DNA of 64,000 nucleotides from Craterostigma plantagineum (Eukaryota > Streptophyta > Magnoliopsida > Lamiales > Linderniaceae), in the NCBI GenBank assembly GCA_027422505.1, contig JAPQWV010001401.1, positions 1-64,000 of the forward strand, written 5' to 3'. The notes under the pieces were generated by a model. The model was not told the DNA's origin. It ran no database searches and saw only the letters and a program-made list of their open reading frames with translations. Made by a program: the position numbers and the translations under genes. Position 1 is the stretch's first letter. Each line of letters starts with the position of its first letter. Below, in pieces: positions 34,686-48,140 of this stretch.

Positions 34686-37091
34686 ATGTCGAAGCTAGAC
34701 GCCAGCTCATCGAAGAAGGTGGACGGAGATCCACCGCAAGGTCTTGATAAGCTTCCCCCTTCATTGATTGCGACCATCGTGTCGAAGCTTGACGTCATCT
34801 CCATCCAATCCATGGCCTCCACGTCTAAGTCGTTCGCCTCCTGCGCCGCTCAGATCCAATCTTTCGTACCTAGCTTCCATCTACTGGTAAGCGCTCTGCG
34901 CGTCAATTCTCACCGATTATCTGATTTATAAGCTCTTTTGTTTGTTTTTCCTGATTGTGTCTTTCGATTTTGTTGTTGCTTTTTTCCTCTTTAAAATTGG
35001 AGGACATTTCCCCGACGATGGATATAGTCAATCAGTTTCTGAGTACGGAGAATGCGCATTTGAGGAGCGCGAGGGTGGATTGCTCGCGCCTGGACAAGTC
35101 CTTTCTCAACATCCTCCTTCGTTCCTCTCTGAAGGAGCTTTACCTTCGTAATTCTCATCATTTTAGCGGGACTATGTTGTCTCAGATCGGAGATAAATGC
35201 AGGGAGCTCAAGTAAGGTTCTTTTCGTCTTGTATATAGACTTTGTGTCCCTCGAAAATTTGTATGTCTGGATAGATGAGCTTAGAGCGGTGGCTTGGATT
35301 TTTATGCTCTCCGCCAGGTTCTTGTACTTGAATTCTGTTTCCGAGAAGTGGGGGATGATGCTTGATGTGGCGCATCTTGAGGCATTGTTTAATGGCTGCA
35401 GTCAATTGGAAGTATGATTCTTGTCTTATCTTAAAATTGACTTCGATTTTCGTATGGCATAGCTCTTGGTGGTAGTTGATATTATGTAGCATCTGGATTC
35501 TTTCTCTGGCCTGTTTGCATGTCTACTGAGGTGATACGCACTATTATTGTAGACTTCTACTGTTTTGTTGGTGCAGTTTTCGCTGCGTTTATACTTGTGA
35601 ACCTCTTATATAAGGGAAACATGTTAGATTTCTTATATCTCAAATGCAGTTTATGACTTCCTTTTTATTAAGCCAACCATTGGTGGGTTGGTTTCTGACC
35701 CAGGTGTTGTATTGTTTTGCAGACACTGATTCTGAAGTTTTGCGTCTCCATTTTCCACGGCATACTTTTTCTCGTGTGTGGGCTCTAGCTCCTTCAAAGC
35801 TAACTTCTCTAGAAATTGGCTACATAACTGCACTAACGGTAACCGAACTGCTTAGCCCCGCTGTAGGACCACTGCAATACACTACGAACCTCCAGCCGTC
35901 CATCTTACCGAATTTACAGAAGTTATGGCTTTCTGTCGACTATATCACGGACACTATGGTCAGCACTATTTCTGATCATCTTCTCGCCCTGACCCATCTT
36001 GATCTTCGCGATTCCCCTGTAATAGAACCACATCGGTCATTTGATCTGACTAACTCAGGGCTCGAGCAAATCAATGCTCATGGAAGATTGAAACACCTCT
36101 CTCTCTAAGAACCCAAGAGATTGCTCCCATATACTTCAGGCGAGTAAACGACCTTGGAATCCTTCTCATGGCTGACAAATGCTCGTCCATGGAGAGCATT
36201 TGTCTCGGTGGCTTTTGCCAGGTGACTGAGACGGGTTATAAGACACTCATGCATTCGTCCTCCAGGTTATACAAGTTCCGCGTATATTGGGGAACTCATC
36301 TGACCGACCTGGTTTTCCACGATATCGCTGCAACTTCCCTTTCCCTGACGCATGTTAGTCTAAGGTGGTGCAATCTATTAACAAGCTTTGGCATTGCTCG
36401 CTTGGCATCCAATCAAAATCTTTGCACGCTTGATCTGAGGGACTGTAGAAACCTTGGGGATAAGGCTCTTCGGGACATAAGTACTCTCCCTTCGCTGAAG
36501 ACTCTTCTTCTCGATGGCTGTGATATAAGTGATGTCGGGCTCTCCTACTTAAGCAAGGGAATGATGAACACCCTTGTTTGCTTGTCCGTGAGGGGTTGTA
36601 AGAAACTTACGGACCGCAGCATCTCATCCCTTTTCGGTAATAGTTCAAACCCAACGCTGAGAAAACTTGACCTCTCAAATCTGCCTCGGCTCACTGATGC
36701 TGGCATTCAACTACTGGCGAAGAGCCAAGTCCCAATAAGAGAGCTTCGATTGAGACAATGCCCTTATGTTGGCGATCCTTCTGTGAGGGCATTAGCCTCG
36801 ATGAAATTCAACGGCAATGGGTTTCTCAGCAGTCCTTTGAAGCTGTTGGATATTTACAACTGTGGATGCGTAACCTCGTTTTCGTTCAAGTGGCTGAGAA
36901 GGCCTTATTTTCCGAGAATGAGATGGCTGGGGATAGCTAAATCGGTGGATTCTTTTGGGGAATCGGTGGACGATATAGCGGAAAGTAGACCGTATTTGCA
37001 TGTTTATACTCGTGGCGAGGAACTGGGAGACTATAGGTGGGATGATCTTGGTGATACAAGCGTGCAAAATTTCGAGGAAGTAAATGGCTAA
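34686..37091 (+). CDS. FBL10: F-box/LRR protein of the FBL10 (At-B) type
   Basis: This is a predicted substrate receptor of an SCF ubiquitin ligase. ATG 34686 is followed by the F-box LDKLPPSLIATIVSKLDVIS and SMASTSKSFASC. Exon 2 starts at 35003 (DISPTMDIVNQFLS). Later exons carry LEALFNGCSQLE, TLILKFCVSIF (after the acceptor near 35722), and many leucine-rich repeats of the RNI type: LPNLQKLWLSVDYITD, CSSMESICLGGFCQVTETGY, LTHVSLRWCNLLTSFGI, LCTLDLRDCRNLGDKAL, LRKLDLSNLPRLTDAGI, IRELRLRQCPYVGDPS. A missing A near 36104 stops the frame at KHLSL; it resumes as RTQEIAPIYFRRVNDLG. An upstream duplication of the SLIATI(V/M)SKLD coding phrase lies at 34668-34697. It ends at 37091, shorter than Arabidopsis, which has a longer acidic tail. 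Confidence 0.9.
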
Positions 37092-37654
37092 TAAAGTGAC
37101 TATGAGATGATGTTTTAACTCTTGGAAGTTTGTATTGTAACTTGTAGATCTCGTGACATTGTGTTATGTAATTTGTGGTGATGATTAGAGAGGATCTCAT
37201 TAAAGCCCAAATCTCATTGTAACAATTTCGTATAATTTTATTGCGCTATTTTTTATGCGGCCACGAGAAGTAACGCTCCCATAACCTAAGCGATCCCATC
37301 TTGGTCGATATTACATGCTATAAATAAAACATCATTAGAACCACAAAAGATCCTATTTTTCCTTGCACAAATCGATGTCCTTGACTGATTCATTAGTCCG
37401 CGTGTGTGTAGCATGCATAATCAATGGAAATAATCTTTCAATTCCCACAATTCATGCAAAGGAAATAAAAGGACAAGATTCACCAGAAGCCCACAAAGGA
37501 GAAGAACTACAACATGATCAAGAATGTTACGCTGACTAAAAACTGAGGAATCCCCATAGATCAAATGCATATCTTATGCCTTCGTCGCAATAATACGAAG
37601 TTGTCTTGAAAATCGACACTTTGAAACTATCCCATCATAAACTATAGACTTTCC
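37092..37654. other. Spacer
   Basis: The F-box gene 3' UTR and the upstream region of the MSL gene lie here. The sequence is AT-rich. An additional 5' exon of the MSL gene cannot be excluded, but none is recognised. Confidence 0.5.
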
Positions 37655-40491
37655 ATGCAACGTCCTGGATTTAATTTCCATGAAGATCCACCGTCGAGGA
37701 TCATTGGACAGTTCTTGAATGAGCAGAGAGCAAATGGTGGTGATGTAACCCTTGACATGGATCTTGAAATGAATGAGTTGCGCAATGATCGTATCAGCCA
37801 AAGGAATTCGCAGCCCCAAAGGGAATCATACGAAGACCCTCACAAAAACGATACCTTGAATCCCAAGGAGCCAAGAGTTTCTTTCCAGGCGCAGAGTCCA
37901 AGCACGGTCGATATTAAACCTGACGAACCAGAAAACAAGAGTGGCGAAAAAGATTCTTCATCAGACGAATCAGAGAACCGAAGGGAAAGAATTTCGAACA
38001 TCATGGGCACACAAAATCATGGTCATGGCACTGGTGCAGAGGGTCAGGCTTTAAGGTGTACCTCAGTTCGTCGAAGATTCAGTCAGCTGGGCAGGCTCAA
38101 GACACAGTCTAGGCTGGCCGACCCACCTGAGGTTCTTCCTCAGAGAAAATCTGGGATGATCAAATCTGGCCCGATTCGATCGGGGATGTTGGGCAGGGCC
38201 TCGGGCGTGTTGGGTAAAGCTGCTGAAGAGGAAGAGGACGACCCACTGTTTGATGAGGATCTCCCCGATGAATATACTAAGTCCAAGTTCGACGCTTTGG
38301 TTATCTTAGAATGGATTAGCCTCGTATTGATAGTGACTGCTTTGGCGTCTACTCTCGCCATCTCAAAGTGGAAGCGACAGAAGCTTAGGGGTCTCAGCCT
38401 TTGGAAATGGGAGGTTCTGATCCTCGTGTTGATTTGTGGGAGGTTGGTTTCAGGTTGGGGCATCAGAGTAGTCGTCTTCTGCATAGAGAGGAACTTTGTG
38501 ATGAGGAAAAGAATACTGTACTTCGTCTATGGAGTGAGAAAGGCAGTTCAGAACTGCTTGTGGCTGGGCCTTCTCTTAATCGCTTGGCATTCCATGTTCG
38601 ATCAGAGAGTTGAGGGCAGCAATAAGTTCCTTAGGTATGTTGACAAGTTCATGGTGTGCCTCTTGGTGGGGACGCTGCTTTGGCTGGTCAAGACCCTCAT
38701 AGTCAAAGTGCTCGCCTCTTCGTTCCACGTCAGCACCTTCTTCGACCGTATACAAGAGTCTCTGTTCAATCAGTACGTGATCAAGACCCTATCGGGCCCA
38801 CCACTGATAGAGATCAAGAACCACCAGGAAGAAGAAGATAGGACGATGGCTGAGGTATGGAGACTTCAAAATGCGGGCGTTACTTTGCCGCCTGAGCTGA
38901 GGGCGTCGGCTTTGCCACCGAGGCCACTAAAATCGCTGAGCTTCAAGGTCTCGGGGAACATGGCCAAAGATCAAGAGGACCAGGGCATATCGATAGATCA
39001 GCTTCACAGATTAAATCACAAGAATGTTTCTGCGTGGAAGATGAAACGATTGATGAAGGTCGTCAAGAATGGGCTTCTGACCACATTGGACGAACAGGTT
39101 GTTGATAGCTCACAAGGGGATGAGGCTGCGACGCAGATTAAGAGTGAAGTTGAGGCCAAATGTGCAGCCAGGAAAATATTCCGTAACGTTGCCAAACCTG
39201 GATCCAAGTAAGCTCTATTTTCCTCCTTCTGATATAATATAGAACATATCGATGCCATTATCAGATTTTCGTGTATAGAGAAGGGCCATAATATATACTT
39301 CATCATTGCAGGTTCATCCATCTTCATGATCTGATGCGTTTCTTGCCAGAAGACGAGGCAGTCAAAACCCTGCACCTGATAGAAAATGAAAAGATAAGTA
39401 AAGCATCCCTGAAAAACTGGGTGGTACGTAACAAACTCTCTATTTCAGAGTCAGACCAATCGAGCTTCAACATGACTGATGCACTAATGAGTAATGCCAT
39501 GCTAATCCATTCATTTGTTTCCGTAGGTCAATGCATTTATAGAACGAAAAGCTCTTGCCTTGACCTTGAACGATACGAAAACAGCTGTCAACACACTTCA
39601 CCGCATCATTAATGTTATAGTAGGCTTGATCATCTTGATCATTTGCCTGGTCATTCTGGACATTTCAACTGGCAAGTTTCTGCTATACATCAGCTCTCAG
39701 ATCGTAGTCGTGGCATTCATATTCGGGAACACCCTCAAAACCATATTCGAAGCCATCATATTCGTCTTTGTAATGCATCCTTTCGATGTTGGAGATCGCT
39801 GTGAGGTCGACGGGGTCCAGGTAAGCAATCATATAGACACATATAGTCACAATCAATAATCATGTCCATACCTATAATAATAATAATATCATCATCATTA
39901 TCAGATGGTTGTGGAAGAAATGCACATCATGACTACCGTGTTTCTGAGATACGACAACCAGAAAATCTTCTATCCAAATGTAACCCTAGCGACAAAGCCC
40001 ATCGGTAACTTCTACCGAAGCCCTGACATGGGTGACTCTGTTGAGTTCGCCGTGCACATCACCACGCCAGCAGAGAAGATCGGTATCATGAAGCAGCGAA
40101 TAATTAGGTAAAAACCACAAAACACAGTCGATTTCACATTCATACTCAGAATTCATCGTTCCTTTCTCTAACGCTGCAAAAATCATAAATTTAACGCAGC
40201 TACATTGAGAAGAAGAGCGATTATTGGTACCCAGAGCCTGCCGTGGTTCTGATGAACTTGGATGGTTTGAACTTAGTGAAGCTCGCCGTGTGGATGAGGC
40301 ATCGAATGAACCACCAAAACATGGGAGACAAATGGAAGAGAAGAGCCCTTTTGATTGAAGAGATGGTTGAAATATTCAAAGAGCTCGACATTGAGTACCG
40401 TCTCTATCCGATCGACGTTAATGTCCGAGCACTGCCGACATCCACCAGGCTACCTCCTTCGTGGGCGGCCACTGCACCGCCGGGCAACTAG
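37655..40491 (+). CDS. MSL: MscS-like mechanosensitive ion channel (MSL6/7/8/10 clade)
   Basis: MSL channels open under membrane tension in the plasma membrane and pass anions. Five exons (37655-39207, 39312-39423, 39527-39820, 39905-40107, 40200-40491) join in frame without breaks. The N-terminal ~200 residues are polar and probably cytosolic, with the conserved DEDLPDEY-type acidic block. Membrane helices follow: ILEWISLVLIVTALASTLAI, WEVLILVLICGRLVSGWG, AVQNCLWLGLLLIAWHSMF, KFMVCLLVGTLLWLVKTLIV, then two near HRIINVIVGLIILIICLVIL and YISSQIVVVAFIFGNTLKTI. The MscS core is FVMHPFDVGDRCEVDGVQM. LNDTKTAVNTLHR precedes the fifth helix as in the family. The C-terminal domain ends with YRLYPIDVNVRALP. 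Clade assignment within MSL4-10 is by impression. Confidence 0.93.
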
Positions 40492-40972
40492 CCGATCGAC
40501 GGTGGCGCAGCTCAGCTTAGAAGAAACATTTTTGAAGCTTAGTTAATAAGAGCATAGTATTTATTTTTTGTAATGTATTGAATGGACCAAAGTGCCCTTT
40601 TCTTCAGAGTTTAATTATTTCAGTGGGTGTAATCTGCCAATATGACTTTTAACGGCGGCAAAGTATAAATAAGTTATTCAAGGGTACTTCGCAATATATG
40701 TCTGATTCAAGGGTGCAATATGAAAATTGTTACTATAAATATCATGTTTTTTGTTATTGATAAACAATTCCCAGTTCCTCCACTCGGTCATCTTTGTCCT
40801 CTTTCCCAAACGTCAGATACTCAGAGTCTTCACAAAACACACAAACAGACATGGATTGATGCGCTGTTCTAAGATGAAATAATTCGATTTTAATATCCGT
40901 GTAGCTGATTGATACCTATTTATTGATTCTGTGGCGTGGCGCTGAGCAATCTTTATCAGAATCGGCAATTTA
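40492..40972. other. Spacer
   Basis: This holds the MSL 3' UTR and the DCAF8 leader. It is AT-rich, with no gene or repeat recognised. Confidence 0.55.
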
Positions 40973-43451
40973 ATGATGGCAATGAAGAGACGTGGAACGG
41001 GTACGGGGTCGGCGATCGTTGATGTTTGGAAACGCGAGCTGGGAGAACTCTCCGCTCGGAATTTCTGTCACCGCCTAGTCGCTTCTGAGGTTTATTTCCA
41101 TATTATTCGTTTCTTTCACGCGTTTATTCTCAAATTCCCTCGTTTCTTTGTTGCTTCTCGAAGTTATGTATTTTGTGCGCTGATTGCATGTGCCTTTAGG
41201 GGGTTTTTTCGTGCGTGGTATTGTGCGGTGGTGTAGGAGATGCCTTTAGGTGTGATCAGTCGGTTGGTTTAGATTGTAATCGAGTTTATTTTCTTTGTGA
41301 AAGGAGATTTTAACTTCACGTATATTGTCTTGTATTTTGGGAAGCACCATACCCGTATAATAACTTTCGACTACCAAAGAAACAATTTTTAAGGCATTCG
41401 TGGTTATATCCTTGCAACCTGGGTCAATTTTTTGTGCATAAATGTTATTTTATTAAATAAATCCAGCTTTTCTAGTCTGCGAGCTCAATGAAATATGATC
41501 TTGCTGCTGTTTTTACAGAATAATGTGACCTGTATGTTCAGTAATTGTCTGTACCTTTTATGGATATTAATGTAGTTATCCTTGCTAAAATGAACATTTC
41601 TTTTATAGTTTTCGAATTTTCTGATTATTTCTGGGACATACTTGATGGTGTGTTTCTTGCGTTTGTTGTGTCCAGGATCTTGTGCTTCGATTTGACATCC
41701 TACACAAGCTAGACAAACATCAAGGTTGTGTAAACACTCTCAGCTTCAACGCCACTGGTGATATTCTTGTGTCGGGTTCTGATGACAAGAGGGTTATTTG
41801 CTGGAATTGGGAGACTGGTCGAGTTCAGCTCTTATTTCACTCCGGCCATCATAACAATGTTTTCCACGCAAAATTCATGCCTTATACCAATGATAGAAGC
41901 ATTGTTACATGTGCTGCTGATGGACAGGTGATTATTTTTCTCGTGATGTCTGTTTCTGTTCGCTCATCTTGGCTGAGCTGAAGCTTACTTTTTAAAATTT
42001 GATTCTCATGGAGTTGAGATTTTACATTCAGGTGAGACTCGCTCAGATTCTCGAAGGTGGAAAAGTTGAGACCACATTGCTGGCAAAGCATCGTGGGCGT
42101 GCACAGAAACTAGTCATTGAACCGGGAAGTTCTCATGTTTTCTATACCTGCGGAGATGACGGGTTGGTTCAGCGTGTGAGTTCATTAACTTGAACACGAA
42201 AAAGCAGTTCAAAGTTCTTTTTTCTTATAAGGATTATATGGTCTTTTTGTATAAAAAAAAAAACTTATCTCAAGAATTGAATTTTCTACTGCCTAACGAT
42301 GTGTACAGATTGATCTGAGAACTGGAAATGCCACACACTTTCTAACTTGCCGTGGCAAACCTAGCGAGAGACATCGTCATTTGTCAGCCATCAGTCTCAA
42401 TGCAATTGACATGGCAAGAAATCCTAATCTCTTATCCGTTGGTGGGTCAGATCAATTCGCTCGGTTATATGACATTCGCAAGACGAAGTGGGATGCATCT
42501 TCTGATTTGGACAGGCCCGTCGACTTCTTCTGCCCCCCACATTTGATCGATGACAAGCACGTGGAAATAACTGGGTTGGCATTCTCTGACCAGAACGAAC
42601 TTCTCGTGTCCTACATTAACGAGTTTATCTACCTTTTCGCCAGCGATATGGGACTAGGGCCTGAACCCAATTTCACTTCGCAAGGCCACAATGGCATCAA
42701 TGAAGCTGATGATACATCTCTTGCGAGCTCCGAAAACAATGCAAAAGCTGCTCCACAGGCCTACAAAGGGCATCGAAACTGTGAGACTGTGAAGGGTGTG
42801 AATTTCTTCGGGCCCAAAAGCGAGTACGTCGTCAGTGGATCAGACTGCGGTCGAATCTTCATTTGGAAGAAAAAGGGTGGGCAGCTTATTCGCGTCATGG
42901 AAGCAGATAAGGAAATAGTGAACTGCATCGAATCCCATCCTCACGATACAGTGCTTGCAAGCAGTGGATTAGAGCATGATGTCAAAGTATGGGTTCCAAA
43001 GTCCGTTGATAGAGCTTCCCTGCCCACAAACATTCAAAAGGTTTGGACATTTCTTTTCGTTAACGTTCTGTCCATCAATTTCTCGAATTCTTGCTTGAAA
43101 TAAAGAGATGAGCGTCCACATAAGTAGATCGTCGAAATTGTATTCAAGTATTACCCTTCTACTCTCATGTTCGATCGAAGAAATCGTACTTTTATAACCC
43201 TAACACGATGTTTCGACTTTCAGCGTAGACCAAGGCCAAAGGTGTGGATGCACAGTATGGGATCGCCCGAGGAGCTCATGTTTCGATTATTATCCGTTCA
43301 GAGGCAAATGGGAAACTTGTCTCAGGGCGGAGAAGATAGTACTGATCTGTTTCAGTTTCTTCTGTCCTTCGAAAACTATAACAACGGTTCTTCAGACGAA
43401 GACGACGAAGAAGAAGAAGAAGATACAGCGAACACTGAAGGCTCGTCTTGA
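40973..43451 (+). CDS. DCAF8: DCAF8-like WD40 protein (CUL4-DDB1 adaptor)
   Basis: DCAF8-type proteins recruit substrates to CUL4-DDB1 ubiquitin ligases. Exon 1 (40973-41090) encodes VDVWKRELGELSARNFCHRL. After a long intron come WD40 repeats: LDKHQGCVNTLSFNATGDIL, GSDDKRVICWNWETG, FHAKFMPYTNDRSIVTCAAD, HRGRAQKLVIEPGSSHVFYT, RHLSAISLNAIDMARNPNLL with YDIRKTKW (a WDxR-type docking motif), GHRNCETVKGVNFFGPKSEY with WKKKGGQ, and CIESHPHDTVLASSGLEHDV. The last exon encodes RPRPKVWMHSMGSPEELMFR and an acidic tail (SSDEDDEEEEEDTANTE) ending at 43451. No frame break is seen. It is convergent with the MFS gene, 200 bp away. Family call is secure; adaptor function is from homology. Confidence 0.9.
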
Positions 43452-43652
43452 CTTAATTCGGTATGTTGTGTTGTAAATAGAGAACAAGCATTAAGAGTGT
43501 CAGCAAATCTATCAAGTTATTGTTCAATATGAATACACTTAGTACTACCATATTCTTAAATGAAAGAATAATCGTCTTCGTAACATATATTGAGATATAC
43601 ATTATAAGAGCCATTTACTTCTCTCTATATATATACATATTTCGTCGAACGA

Positions 43653-46412
43653 TCAAGCCAAGAGGCAGGGTTCGCTTAGGGTTCTGCCTCGCAACAGCGG
43701 TCGAATCTTTATCACCGTGCTCAGAACGAAACCGACGAACTGCATCGTTTTTTTTTTTTTTGTAAGAAAGAAATTTCAGAAAACTAAGTATAGTCTGGCC
43801 GAATAATTGAATGAAAACCTGTATGTATTAATTACTTTACTTACCCATGCAAGCCCCACGCAGAGAATGCTGAAACCCGGGAAATAAAAAGGCGCGCCGT
43901 CCGACAAAAACAGAGCAGAAAGAGGGCTGTAAATGATCGGAGATATGACGTTTGCGAAGGACGTTACGCCCATCAAACAACCTTGAGCAATGCCTTGCTC
44001 GTAAGGCCCGACGTGTTTCGATATGATGCATCGTATCTGCGCCGTAAAAATATGTTCCTTTTTCGGTCTCCGTTCTCATAAAAAAGACACAGGATAATAT
44101 CTATCGTGTTAGAAAACTCACGCTTGGACTCGCTAGGAAGAGAAAGATCCCCAAAAACGCCGAAGCGTAAGGCACCGACGGCGCCCATGCTACGCTGTCG
44201 AGCAGCATCTGTAATAGTCGATATTTGCCCCGTCAACGTAATGAATAACCGTTGGCAAATCGTAATTAGAAAGACCTATGGTGGAATAATGGCGGGCAAT
44301 ACATACATTCAATAATCCGGCGAATAGCCCTACGCAGAGCAACGTCTCCTCTCCGAGAAGTGGGCCGAGCAAAGGCATTAAAACCATCTGTAGATAGAGC
44401 GCGACGAATATAAGCCAAAAAAAAAAAGCGAACTTTTCTGCGGGAAAGTAATCGTTAAGACTTGAGATAGATATGGGGGCTTACGTTCGATATAGTCGCG
44501 GCGACGTACGTAATAAGCCATATATCAGCAAACTGGTCTTTTTGAAAGTGGAAGCGCGCTTTCAAGTAATACTGCAAATAATAACACGTTCGCCGCCGCA
44601 ATTTCGACCGTTCCATAGATATACGGCGCAAGCAAATTTACGATAATCGCAGAAACGCAATAATAGCCGACGCAATTTTTTTCATACCATTAAGAACGAC
44701 TGAATCCCCGCCTCGGCCAGGCTGTTGAAGAACGCGACGACGGATACCAACGACACCGTAAAACTGCGCAAGAATTTTTTTTTTAAAAAAAAAAAAGACA
44801 GACGAAAGGTTAGCTAAAGTTCCAACTACGTAAGAGAGAAAGAAAGAGCCTTAAACGTGTTAGTTCGTCTTATTTTATTACCTACTCCTAAGCAGGCGAA
44901 TAATTTCCTTTGGCAGCGAAATTTTGGCGATCAAGTCCGCGCTTTCTTGATTGGCTTCGCCGGCCGCCGCCGTCAATATGGGCCGCTCCAACTCTCCGGC
45001 GCCGCCGTCTCCGGCGGCTGGCTTGTCGGCTAAGAAGACTTTCATGTAGACGGCGGCGACGACTGAGGAAACGGCGGCCGTCTGATAAATTCGAGCGGTG
45101 GGAAGCAGACGAGCGGCTAAGGTTCCACAAACAGTTGCGGCGGAAACTACGCCGGACAAAAGCCCAAACGCCGACACGCGCTTTCCTTCAGATACGTTGT
45201 CGGCCTATATTTGTATGCATATAATTAGTTATGTCTGAATTTTTTTTCCTGGGTTTGGGAAGAATTTTAGCTTTAATTTAATTACCAGGTAACTGAGTGA
45301 AAGGCAAATGATGCCGCCGTCGGTGACCATGGCGGTGAGCGTCCTCACGGCGTAGTAAATGTAGAAAAACTCAGTCGTCCTCTTTACTGCTAGTATCACT
45401 GCATGCGTGCCACGTGTACATTTAATAGTTAGGATTTGGAAGTATAGAATACTCGAATAATTAAGGAGAATCTGCGTCCGAAATTCTTTATTAGTAGTAT
45501 TATAATTACCGAATGGAATTATTGAGAGGGTCAAAGGAATGGTGAGCATGACTTTCCGGCCGTACTTGTCGGACAAATTTCCGATCAACGGCATCATAAT
45601 CACCGAGCCTACGCCGGCAATCTGTTTATATTATATTATTCACCAACATTCAACGGTATATTAGTAATTAGATTTTGATTTTACTTAATTGACAATTTTT
45701 TATTGGAACTGTTCACTTTGGTGAGCACCCACTAATATCGGCAAGAAAATGGAATGAATGGTTGGGATGTCATCTGTTATGTAGGGTTATTACAAGATTG
45801 CATTTTAAATCTTAGTACTTCAGTTGAGATAAAAAATGGGTTAGGACGAATATATGCATTTCATCACCATCCATTAGACGTGTGACATATAATCCCATAT
45901 TATTCCAATATTTTACGACCTCTCACCCAACTAGTAATTCGTCAATTTAAACACCAACCAACCCTCTGCATGATACGAGTATGGCCCACGCCCCAATAAC
46001 TTAAATTAAAAAAAAAAAGAAACTAAAAATAGATTATCCGCTTCCGCTTTTTTTATCTTCGTGGAAAAAAAAAAAAAACCCTTTAAAACGTTAAAAGCAC
46101 TTTCGTAATTAAGAGATGTTTCCGAAACTATATGCACCATAGGAAAATACTAGCAATGATCTAAAACTATATATATGTATTATTAGACGCATTAATAAAA
46201 TAAAAGGTAGTTTCCAACATAAAAGAAGAGAAGAAGATTCGTTATACCGCTTGTTGAAAACCAGTGAGATAAATGGCGAGCGAGCACTCGTCTTGCCCAG
46301 GGCAGACAGCCTCCATGGTGACGTCAGCAATGGTCGGATTCACCACCAACGATGCAAAGTTCGATAGGAAAACGGTCACAAATATGTGTATAACATTCTT
46401 CCAAATCTCCAT
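43653..46412 (-). CDS. MFS transporter, hippocampus-abundant-transcript-like (copy 1)
   Basis: This is a 12-helix transporter of the plant group annotated as tetracycline-resistance or HIAT1-like; the substrate is unknown. ATG 46412 opens MEIWKNVIHIFVTVFLSNFA. Motifs in order are VCPGQDECSLAIYLTGFQQA, motif A GNLSDKYGRKVML (near 45575), RTTEFFYIYYAVRTLTAMVT, EGKRVSAFGLLSGVVSAATV, a central loop with an alanine/glycine-rich stretch, a helix near 44720 beginning AEAGIQSFL, FKARFHFQKDQFADIWLIT-type sequence near 44520, EETLLCVGLFAGLLN, and GVTSFANVISPIIYSPLSAL. The last exon gives FVGFVLSTVIKIRPLLRG and ends at TGA 43653-43655. About 10 exons. It is more GC-rich than copy 2, especially near 44900-45180. 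No clear frame break is seen. Confidence 0.88.
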
Positions 46413-47549
46413 CTTTGATCTTGTTTTTCTTCTCTTTACTATATATGTTCTTTCCAACTTAAATTATTACCACCTTCGATATATATCTCTCTCCGTCAAG
46501 AATAAGCCAACCCTTTTTGGCTTACGATCAGTGAGAGGTAATTAATAAAAAAATAATGTATTAGATAAATTGAAGATCAATGGCAATGAAATGATTGGAT
46601 GATGTGATGATGAGTTTGAAGTAGAATGAATGGAGTTGGATATTTATATAGAGCGTCGTAGGGGCTCACCAAATGTTTATGAATAAGCATACTTTTCGTA
46701 CGTATAAATGCCGCGTTATTACCTATGGTTAATATTTAAAAATTTTATATGTATGTATGCATATATAAAGCCAAGTCTCTCTCTGTAATATTGTGGAGCA
46801 GTGAGATGACTGATTATTTTGTTGACCATCACGCTTAGTGTTGGACTTTTACATCTTATTAATCGAAAGGGTTGGTGAGCTGAAATGTTAGGCTTTTCCA
46901 CGAATGTGCTTTGTATATATATAATTCTCAACGCTGTATATACTATTCAACGTGCTAGTTGTTCATTTATTGGCGCACTAGAAGAATGAAGAAAGTTTCA
47001 AAGTCTCGTTATTTCACTTTTGTTTTTCACTTTTTGTCTTCTCATATATGATGCAGATAGATGATAATTTTTATTCGGCGGGCTTGATTAAAATATGTAC
47101 CCATCCCTCAAACCAATTGCTCTTTTTGTCCTATCCAAACTAGGGTTTCATGGGGGTTTTTGTTTTATTATTGTCACGCATATTCAATTTTTGTGAATGA
47201 GCAGGTTCTGATAAAATGGTTCTAGAGATAAGATTGACGTGTCATTCTTGTATATGTTATTTCATGCTTTGGCATTTTCTTTCTACCTTTGTCGAGATTG
47301 TATTAATCGATCACGGACTTATGTGCTCTCCCTTATATAATTTATATACGTGTTCTTCCAAATATATTAGATATGATTGGCATTAATAAAAAATATATCC
47401 AAAAAGATAATTTTATTTATTGTGTGGTGAGAAGCTTGGGTTCAATTTCGATCTGATATTTTTGTAGTCAAGACTTTGTATAAGTAGGTAAAAGCCTATC
47501 AGGCAAAACTACACATCAAAGTACAATGAGATACTTGGTCATTCCAACC

Positions 47550-47550
<1 letters not shown>

Positions 47551-47608
<58 letters not shown>
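47551..47608. repeat. (TATC)n microsatellite
   Basis: About fourteen perfect tetranucleotide units are followed directly by a TA dinucleotide tract to about 47632. Confidence 0.95.
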
Positions 47609-47609
<1 letters not shown>

Positions 47610-47982
47610 ATATATATACATATATATATATATTATTAATTAATATGACGAAGGCATTTTTGGACAATGAACTTAACAATGCGTAGACAAGTGGAACAAT
47701 GTTAATGATTTTGAGATCGATCAAGGATGGTTTTGTTTGTTTGATTGTAGTTAGGCAATGAGTCACTTTTAATCATCAGATCTCGAACTAATTATGTACT
47801 CGAAGCCTCTAATATAATTCCAAAATTTGCCACTGTTTCTATCTGAATGATTGTCTTATTCAAATAACTTAAAATATATATAGTACCAATCATGAAATAA
47901 ATATAAAATGGATGACCAATCGAAATGAAGTCCACCTTTCCTAATTGGGCCGGCGGTCAAACTAGAGAGTTCATACGTTGCA

Positions 47983-48009
47983 AGGTCTCTCTCTCTCTCT
48001 CTCTCTCTC
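47983..48009. repeat. (CT)n microsatellite
   Basis: A short pure CT tract lies in the spacer between the MFS genes. Confidence 0.85.
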
Positions 48010-48140
48010 AATTAGGTATCTGTACGGAATCAAAAGGGTTGACATTAGCCTTGGTAAAAACATGACGTAACTTCTGTTATTTGACAAAATTCATAGATAA
48101 TTAATGTATTAGCGATGCTCGATATGTTGGTCAATTAATA

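Noticed and set aside
43653..46412. Antibiotic-resistance efflux pump (tetracycline-like)
   Set aside because: The name comes from distant MFS similarity. The gene has plant introns and belongs to a plant and animal transporter group.
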